From assembly GCA_030824725.1 (NCBI GenBank), contig JAPJRE010000103.1:1-10853 (forward strand): DNA of 10,853 bases, in the 5' to 3' direction. The position numbers were made by a program, and so were the translations under genes. Of the stretch, positions 6,783 to 10,853 are shown piece after piece. The DNA comes from Sphingomonas sp. (GTDB taxonomy: Bacteria > Pseudomonadota > Alphaproteobacteria > Sphingomonadales > Sphingomonadaceae). The notes beneath the pieces are model-generated. The model had not been told where the DNA came from. It ran no database searches and saw only the letters and a list, made by a program, of their open reading frames with translations. Within the stretch, counting starts at the first letter, position 1. The number at the start of each line of letters is the position of its first letter.

Positions 6783-7541
6783 ATGGCCAGCAAGGGACCC
6801 AAGACGACGGCCAAGCCCGCCGCCAAGACGGCGGCACGCGGTGCTACCAAGCCCGCGATTATGGCCGATGCTGCTGCGGAGACGCCGCCGCCCGTACCCC
6901 CGCTCGCCGAGACGATCGTCCCGGCCGCGGCCCTGGTACCGGCGCCGGTCGAAACCGCTGCACCGCAGGAAGTGAAGACCAACGTTGAAGAGGCGATCAC
7001 CGCCCCCGCGGAAACGGCCGAGGCCGTGGCCGAAACGGTGATCGAAGCCGCAGAGACCGTCGCGCCGGCGGTCACCCCCAGCACCGCGAAGGAAATTCCG
7101 ATCATGGCTACCACCTACGAGAACGCGACCACCCAGGCCCACACCGCTTTCGCCGATTTCAACGCGCGCACCAAGGCTGCCGTGGAGAAGTCGACCAAGA
7201 TGGTCGAAGAAGCCAATGAATTCGCCAAGGGCAACATCGAAGCGCTGGTCGAATCCGGCCGCATCGCTGCCAAGGGCTTCGAGAGCCTGGGCCAGGAAGC
7301 TGCCGACTACAGCCGCCGTTCGTTCGAGAGCGCCACGGCCGCGATGAAGAACCTCGCCTCGGTCAAGTCGCCGACCGAATTCTTCAAGCTGCAGAGCGAT
7401 TACATGCGCAGCGCGTTCGACGCCTATGTCGCCGAAGCCTCGAAGCACACCGAAGCGATGATCAAGCTCGCAGGCGACGCCGCGCAGCCGATCTCGAACC
7501 GCTTCGCGGTTGCGGTCGAGAAGGTGAAGACCACCGCCTGA
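6783..7541 (+). CDS. Phasin family protein (PHA granule coat) with long N-terminal extension
   Basis: Phasins coat PHA granules and control their number and size. The 252-residue product has two parts. Residues 1-25 are Lys/Ala-rich (KGPKTTAKPAAKTAARGATK) and could bind DNA or other acidic partners. Residues 26-107 are Ala/Pro/Val/Glu-rich and probably disordered. Residues 108-252 form the Phasin_2-type helical domain: ATTYENATTQAHTAFADFNA, EFAKGNIEALVESGRIAAKG, SPTEFFKLQSDYMRSAFDAY, ending with AQPISNRFAVAVEKVKTTA. It is amphipathic and Cys-free. ATG 6783 has AGGGA (6768-6772) with a 10-base spacer. An internal ATG at 7104, with AAGGA (7089-7093) 10 bases before it, would yield just the 145-residue phasin domain. 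Both products are possible. The gene follows phaC on the same strand with its own candidate promoter and operator, and ends at a strong terminator. Confidence 0.93.
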   Translation: MASKGPKTTAKPAAKTAARGATKPAIMADAAAETPPPVPPLAETIVPAAALVPAPVETAAPQEVKTNVEEAITAPAETAEAVAETVIEAAETVAPAVTPSTAKEIPIMATTYENATTQAHTAFADFNARTKAAVEKSTKMVEEANEFAKGNIEALVESGRIAAKGFESLGQEAADYSRRSFESATAAMKNLASVKSPTEFFKLQSDYMRSAFDAYVAEASKHTEAMIKLAGDAAQPISNRFAVAVEKVKTTA

Positions 7542-7573
7542 TCGGCCTCGCCGATCCGGATTGGCACAGATTG

Positions 7574-7603
7574 GGGGCGGTCGCTGCGGCGATCGCCCCT
7601 TTT
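7574..7603 (+). terminator. Rho-independent terminator after the phasin gene
   Basis: GGGGCGGTCGC (7574-7584) pairs with GCGATCGCCCC (7589-7599) over 11 pairs, including one G-U wobble. The loop is 4 bases and TTTT follows at 7600-7603. The stem begins 32 bases after the phasin stop. A smaller hairpin, GATCGGC-CTC-GCCGATC (7540-7556), overlaps the stop codon. The terminator separates the phasin transcript from clpS. Confidence 0.8.
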
Positions 7604-7639
7604 CCTGTCCAGAAAATGCGGAGGCCCCCGCGCGACGCC

Positions 7640-7668
7640 TTGCCCTTGGGGGCAGTGCGACATATTTT
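7640..7668 (+). promoter_or_regulatory. Weak candidate promoter of clpS
   Basis: TTGCCC (7640-7645) and TATTTT (7663-7668) are 17 bases apart in the region between the phasin terminator and clpS. The A/T-rich patch CATATTTTGTG stands out against its surroundings. The predicted start point, near 7675, would lie inside the longest clpS reading frame. It would then favour the ATG at 7678 or 7708 as the clpS start. Evidence is by eye only. Confidence 0.3.
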
Positions 7669-7671
7669 GTG

Positions 7672-8040
7672 ATGCCTATGGTCGAGCTTCGTACAGTGCA
7701 GATTCGGATGGCCGAGGACGGCGACCAGGACGATCGCGGCAACGACAACGCGGTCGGCATTGCCACGCGTACCCGCACCCGCACCAAGAAGCCGACGCCC
7801 TATCGGGTTCTGATGCTCAACGACGATTACACGCCGATGGAGTTCGTCGTGCTGGTGCTGCAGCGATTCTTCCGGATGAACATCGAGGAAGCGACCCAGG
7901 TGATGCTCCACGTTCACCAGCGGGGCGTGGGCGTATGCGGGGTGTTCAGCTACGAAGTCGCGGAGACCAAGGTCTCGCAGGTGATCGACTTCGCCCGGCA
8001 GAACCAGCATCCGCTGCAGTGCACGCTGGAGAAGGCGTAA
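7672..8040 (+). CDS. clpS: ATP-dependent Clp protease adaptor ClpS
   Basis: ClpS is the N-end-rule recognin: it binds proteins with bulky hydrophobic N-terminal residues and delivers them to ClpAP. The core from about residue 43 (YRVLMLNDDYTPMEFVVLVL) to the end (HPLQCTLEKA) is nearly identical to E. coli ClpS as recalled. It includes the N-degron pocket residues N50, D51, D52 and H82; the 32-residue N-to-H spacing equals that of E. coli N34-H66. The first 40 residues are a charged, low-conservation extension ending in RTRTRTKK, longer than in E. coli. ATG 7672 gives 122 residues; ATG 7678 and ATG 7708 (110 residues) are also possible, and none has a clear ribosome-binding site. clpA is not adjacent downstream, since the next gene is convergent, which is unlike the clpS-clpA pair of many bacteria. 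It is insulated from the phasin by a terminator. Confidence 0.95.
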   Translation: MPMVELRTVQIRMAEDGDQDDRGNDNAVGIATRTRTRTKKPTPYRVLMLNDDYTPMEFVVLVLQRFFRMNIEEATQVMLHVHQRGVGVCGVFSYEVAETKVSQVIDFARQNQHPLQCTLEKA

Positions 8041-8095
8041 GCGGCTTCGTCCCGCCGGACTAATCGGCAGCAGCGACCGTCCCGAGCACTACCCA

Positions 8096-8192
8096 CGTCA
8101 TCCCCGCGAAGGCGGGGATGCATTAGCGCTGAATCCCTGGTTCTTTCCCCGAGCGTCCTGGCAAATGGATTCCCGCCTTCGCGGGAATGACG
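8096..8192. repeat. REP-like inverted pair (29-nt palindromic units, 39-nt spacer)
   Basis: Two 29-base units, 8096-8124 and 8164-8192, face each other as an inverted pair. Each begins CGTCAT, forms an 8-bp hairpin with loop GAAG, and ends in ATT. Unit 1 has stem ATCCCCGC/GCGGGGAT; unit 2, read on the minus strand, has ATTCCCGC/GCGGGAAT. The C-to-T and G-to-A differences are compensatory, so base pairing is kept. A second pair of the same design lies at 10403-10500. Such pairs are known as REP/BIME sequences, usually moved by RAYT transposases; none is encoded here. This pair sits between the convergent clpS and Crp-like genes and could act as a two-way transcript end. I see nothing else in the 8041-8216 gap. 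Confidence 0.85.
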
Positions 8193-8216
8193 ATGGAGGT
8201 GGAGAACTCCCGCCTA

Positions 8217-8960
8217 TCACCGCGCCGGCGGCAACCAGCGCAAGTCGAGCCCCTCATAGCGATTGACGTAATTCGCCGCCCCCGCCAGCGCGCCGCGATC
8301 GAGCAGCGTCACCCGCCCGCCCTCGCGCGCGATCATGCCTTCCTCCTCAAGCTGGCGGAGCATGCGGTTGACGTGCACCGCAGTGAGCCCGGTCGCGTCG
8401 CCGATCTCCTCCTGGGTCAGCCCCAGAGTGTATTCGCGGTCGATCGACTTGTCGGTCGCGCGCAGCCGGTTGCGCAGGTCCAGCAGCAGCGCCGCGACGC
8501 GCGCCTTGGCGCTGGTGCGGCCGAGCGCGGCGAGCCGATCGGTCAGCGCCACCCGCTCGATCTGGCTGTAGACGAGAATCATCGCCGAGAGCCGGGGGTG
8601 TTCCTGCATGATGGCGGACAAGGTCGCGCGATCGAACGGGCACACCACCGTGTCCGAAAGGGCGCAGAGAGTCTCCGGCGCCTCGTGATAAATCGCCGAA
8701 GAGATGCCGAGCATGTCGCCCGGGAAGAGGAATCGGAGAATCTGCCGGCTGCCGTCGTCGAGCAGCACATAGCTCATCATCAGCCCCTTGCGGAGTATGA
8801 ACAACTCCCCGCAAGGCTCGTTCTCACGCTGTAAAATTGCTCCGCGGCGCACATGGCGCTGGCGCAGCTCGAGCGCATCCAGCGCCTCGCGCTCCTTCGG
8901 CGTGAGGTGGATGAACTCGCTCAAAACATCGGCAAAACAACTGGATGACACGCTCTGCAC
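8217..8960 (-). CDS. Crp/Fnr-family transcriptional regulator
   Basis: This 247-residue protein has the Crp/Fnr layout. The N-terminal cyclic-nucleotide-binding-type beta barrel is at about 12-115 (RGAILQRENEPCGELFILRK, then LLDDGSRQILRFLFPGDMLG). A dimerisation helix spans about 118-145. The C-terminal helix-turn-helix, about 180-210, reads LTQEEIGDATGLTAVHVNRM. The cAMP-binding arginine motif (PRAA of Crp) is absent; the matching stretch is SSAIYHEAPETLCAL. The four cysteines (8, 50, 99, 107) do not have Fnr iron-sulphur spacing. The signal is therefore unknown, and members of this type in alphaproteobacteria include FixK-like and redox or stress regulators. The start chosen is GTG 8960, behind GGGGGA at 3 bases; GTG 8951 is a better-spaced alternative and would remove three residues. 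The gene is divergent from murA and convergent with clpS. Confidence 0.9.
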   Translation of the reverse strand: MQSVSSSCFADVLSEFIHLTPKEREALDALELRQRHVRRGAILQRENEPCGELFILRKGLMMSYVLLDDGSRQILRFLFPGDMLGISSAIYHEAPETLCALSDTVVCPFDRATLSAIMQEHPRLSAMILVYSQIERVALTDRLAALGRTSAKARVAALLLDLRNRLRATDKSIDREYTLGLTQEEIGDATGLTAVHVNRMLRQLEEEGMIAREGGRVTLLDRGALAGAANYVNRYEGLDLRWLPPAR

Positions 8961-9074
8961 TTTCCCCCGGTCCGCCCTGCAAAGCAGCGCAACGGAAACA
9001 GCGCATTAAAATCGATCAAGCCCCTCCGGCAGCCCACCGCTTGCGCGGACGCGCAGAGCGGCTAGAAGCTCGCC

Positions 9075-10358
9075 ATGGACCGTATCCTCATCCGTGGCGG
9101 CAATCGACTTGCCGGCAAGATCGCGATTTCCGGGGCGAAGAACGCCGCCCTTACTCTGATGCCGTGTGCGCTGCTCACCGACGAGCCGCTCACGCTGCGC
9201 AACCTGCCACGCTTGGCAGATGTCGACAGCTTCGGACATCTACTGAATGAACTCGGCGCCTCGACCTCGGTAGAGGGTACGCGCCCGAACGAATTCGGCC
9301 GGGTGCTCTCGGTGCGCGCCAGCCGGCTCACCTCGACGGTCGCCCCCTATGACATCGTCCGCAAGATGCGCGCCTCGATTCTGGTGCTGGGCCCGTTGCT
9401 CGCGCGCGAGGGCGAGGCGACGGTGTCGCTGCCCGGCGGGTGCGCGATCGGCAACCGCCCGATCGACCTCCACCTCAAGGCGCTCGAAGCGATGGGCGCC
9501 GAGATCGAGATCAGCGCCGGCTATGTGAAGGCGACGGCGCCCGGCGGCCGTATTGCGGGCGGGCGCTTCCGCTTCCCGGTCGTCTCGGTCGGCGCGACCG
9601 AGAATGCGCTGATGGCGGCGGCCACCGCGCGCGGCACCACCGTGCTGGAGAATGCGGCGCGCGAGCCCGAGATCGTCGACCTGTGCAACCTCCTGGTCGC
9701 GATGGGCGCGGTGATCCGCGGCATCGGCACCGAGACGCTGGAGATCGACGGTCGTGATCGGCTGCACGGCGCCACCTATGCAGTGATGCCCGATCGCATC
9801 GAGGCGGGCAGCTATGCCTGCGCGGCGGCGATTACCGGCGGCGACGTCGAGCTGGTCGGCGCCTCGGCGGAGGACATGCGGGCCACGCTGGATGCGCTGG
9901 TCGAGGCCGGCATCACGGTGGGGGAAACCGCGAACGGCGTGCGCATCGCCGCCGAGAACGGCATTCACCCGCTGACGCTCAACACCGCGCCCTTCCCGGG
10001 CTTCGCGACGGACATGCAGGCGCAGTTCATGGCGATGCTGTGCAAGGCCGATGGGGCGAGCACGCTCACCGAGACGATCTTCGAGAATCGCTACATGCAC
10101 GTGCCCGAACTGGCGCGGATGGGCGCGGACATCGAGGTGCATGGCCGCACCGCGATCGTGCGCGGGGTGAAGAAGCTCACCGGCGCGCCGGTGATGGCGA
10201 CCGACCTGCGCGCCTCGATGAGCCTGATCCTCGCCGGCCTCGCGGCCGAGGGCGAGACGCAGGTCAACCGGGTGTACCATCTCGACCGCGGTTACGAGCG
10301 GCTGGAGGAGAAGCTGCAGGCGGTCGGCGCGGACATCGAGCGCGTCGGCGACGGCTGA
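9075..10358 (+). CDS. murA: UDP-N-acetylglucosamine 1-carboxyvinyltransferase MurA
   Basis: MurA transfers enolpyruvate from PEP to UDP-GlcNAc, the first committed step of peptidoglycan synthesis in the cytoplasm. The 427-residue length is close to E. coli MurA (419). The family's catalytic residues are all present: K22 in SGAKNAAL, C123 in LPGGCAIGNRP (the Cys that forms the PEP adduct and is the fosfomycin target), D313 in PGFATDMQAQ and R405 in HLDRGYERL. DLRAS at 377-381 is also conserved. Because the active-site residue is Cys rather than Asp, the enzyme is expected to be fosfomycin-sensitive in principle. The ATG at 9075 is preceded only by a weak AGAAG at 9065-9068. Downstream lies the second REP-like pair, then a convergent glycosidase gene. 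The 114 bases upstream, shared with the divergent Crp-like gene, show no promoter I would defend. Confidence 0.97.
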   Translation: MDRILIRGGNRLAGKIAISGAKNAALTLMPCALLTDEPLTLRNLPRLADVDSFGHLLNELGASTSVEGTRPNEFGRVLSVRASRLTSTVAPYDIVRKMRASILVLGPLLAREGEATVSLPGGCAIGNRPIDLHLKALEAMGAEIEISAGYVKATAPGGRIAGGRFRFPVVSVGATENALMAAATARGTTVLENAAREPEIVDLCNLLVAMGAVIRGIGTETLEIDGRDRLHGATYAVMPDRIEAGSYACAAAITGGDVELVGASAEDMRATLDALVEAGITVGETANGVRIAAENGIHPLTLNTAPFPGFATDMQAQFMAMLCKADGASTLTETIFENRYMHVPELARMGADIEVHGRTAIVRGVKKLTGAPVMATDLRASMSLILAGLAAEGETQVNRVYHLDRGYERLEEKLQAVGADIERVGDG

Positions 10359-10402
10359 GCCGTCCCGGCGTAACGGAGGCTGCAAGGCTAACCCCGAATG
10401 AA

Positions 10403-10500
10403 CCGTCATCCCGGCGAAAGCCGGGATCCATTAGGGGCTACGTCAAGGCTCTTGCTGAGGCCGAGAGGCGAATGGATCCCGGCTTTCGCCGGGATGACGG
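10403..10500. repeat. REP-like perfect inverted pair (30-nt arms, 38-nt spacer)
   Basis: The arms 10403-10432 and 10471-10500 are perfect reverse complements over 30 bases. Each arm contains its own hairpin, ATCCCGGC/GCCGGGAT with a GAAA loop on the plus-strand arm, flanked by CCGTCAT and CCATT. The design, unit length and spacer (38 against 39 bases) match the pair at 8096-8192, while the spacer sequences are unrelated. It lies between the convergent murA and GH92-like genes and may serve as a transcript end for both. The whole 98 bases could fold into one long hairpin or into two small ones. No RAYT transposase is encoded in the window. Confidence 0.88.
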
Positions 10501-10533
10501 CTTGAGGGAAGGGCCGCCTCTACAACGCCAGCG

Positions 10534-10853
10534 TCAGCGTGCGGCGGGCGCGGACATTGAGTACGGCCGGCCGACCGCCGGCACCACCGCCCGGTTCGGC
10601 GACGCCTGCATCGCGAAGCGCAGCTCGCCGCCGCGCATCAGCTCCTCATGCGTCACATATTGCCGGTCGAGCTTCCGCCCGTTCAGCGTCACGCTGCCGA
10701 CATAGCGGTTCGCTTCCGAAAGCCCCGGCGCGCTGACCGTGAAGCGCTTGCCATTGGGCAGCGTCAGCGTCGCGCGCTCGAGGAACGGCCGACCCAGCAC
10801 ATATTGGTTGGAACCCGGCGCGACGGGATAGAAACCCAGCATCGTGAACACCA
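10534..10853 (-). CDS. C-terminal end of a GH92-family glycosidase (alpha-mannosidase type), partial
   Basis: The frame is open to the right edge of the window, so only about 106 C-terminal residues are present and the start lies outside. The visible part reads VFTMLGFYPVAPGSNQYVLG, then FLERATLTLPNGKRFTV, VGSVTLNGRKLDRQYVTHEE and LMRGGELRFAMQ. This matches, as recalled, the end of GH92 alpha-1,2-mannosidase-type enzymes (LGFYPV-P-YV-G-P, LPNGK, SVTLNG, Y-TH-E). GH92 enzymes are calcium-dependent exo-acting mannosidases, usually exported. The catalytic residues and signal peptide are not in the window, so activity and location cannot be judged. The gene ends at TGA 10534-10536, 33 bases past the REP-like pair, and is convergent with murA. 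Confidence 0.82.
   Translation of the reverse strand, partial: VFTMLGFYPVAPGSNQYVLGRPFLERATLTLPNGKRFTVSAPGLSEANRYVGSVTLNGRKLDRQYVTHEELMRGGELRFAMQASPNRAVVPAVGRPYSMSAPAAR

Noticed and set aside
5278..7787. Long minus-strand open frames opposite phaC and the phasin
   Set aside because: They are antisense shadows. The plus strand carries PhaC, phasin and ClpS motifs with good ribosome-binding sites.
8015..8023. A further TGCAGTGCA motif as a PHA operator inside clpS
   Set aside because: It is produced by codons for the conserved LQCT segment of ClpS and lacks the longer palindrome arms.
9041..9068. TTGCGC-N16-TAGAAG as a murA promoter
   Set aside because: Both hexamers match poorly, and the start point would coincide with the murA ATG. 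The evidence is too weak to annotate.
9240..10409. A 389-codon minus-strand open frame opposite murA
   Set aside because: murA is unambiguous, and the antisense translation has no domain features.
8096..10500. The repeated palindromes as a CRISPR array or insertion-sequence ends
   Set aside because: There are only two inverted pairs more than 2 kb apart, with no regular direct repeats or spacers, no cas or transposase gene and no target-site duplication. A REP-type interpretation fits better.

Overview
The window is chromosomal DNA of a high-GC alphaproteobacterium. It is most likely a sphingomonad (Sphingomonas or a close relative). The reasons are the G/C-rich third codon positions, a single bifunctional RelA/SpoT homologue, a class I PHA synthase followed by a phasin and ClpS, and dispersed GTCATCCC...GGGAT palindrome pairs of the REP type. 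I see no rRNA, tRNA, CRISPR array, transposase or phage gene. The genus is inferred from recalled protein sequences, not from a search.

Layout, left to right. 40-2127 (minus) is a complete bifunctional (p)ppGpp synthetase/hydrolase. 2264-2746 (plus) is an HxlR-type regulator. 2816-3118 (plus) is an unrecognised 100-residue protein behind a perfect -10 box; its stop overlaps the stop of a convergent hotdog thioesterase (3115-3537, minus). The thioesterase lies just downstream of an AlaC-like aminotransferase (3583-4818, minus) and is probably in its operon. A 103-base divergent region full of dyads separates the aminotransferase from the PHA block on the plus strand. That block is a class I PHA synthase broken by one missing base (4922-6663), a phasin with a long Ala/Pro/Lys-rich N-terminal extension (6783-7541), a good Rho-independent terminator, and the ClpS adaptor (7672-8040). 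A Crp/Fnr-family regulator (8217-8960, minus) and murA (9075-10358, plus) follow, divergently arranged. The right edge holds the C-terminal end of a GH92-type glycosidase on the minus strand.

The coherent theme is carbon storage. PhaC polymerises (R)-3-hydroxyacyl-CoA and the phasin coats the granules. Both genes carry a TGCA-N-TGCA palindrome in their 5' regions, which I interpret as a candidate operator for the PHA regulator PhaR. The stringent-response enzyme, the AlaC-like transaminase and the Crp/Fnr regulator fit a nutrient-response setting, but there is no direct evidence that they act on the PHA genes.

The most notable observations are the single-base lesion in phaC exactly inside a conserved motif, the shared palindrome upstream of phaC and the phasin, a possible internal translation start in the phasin, and two REP-like inverted pairs of almost identical architecture, each between convergent genes. 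I found no convincing wholly new multi-gene system; most of the window is housekeeping and storage metabolism.
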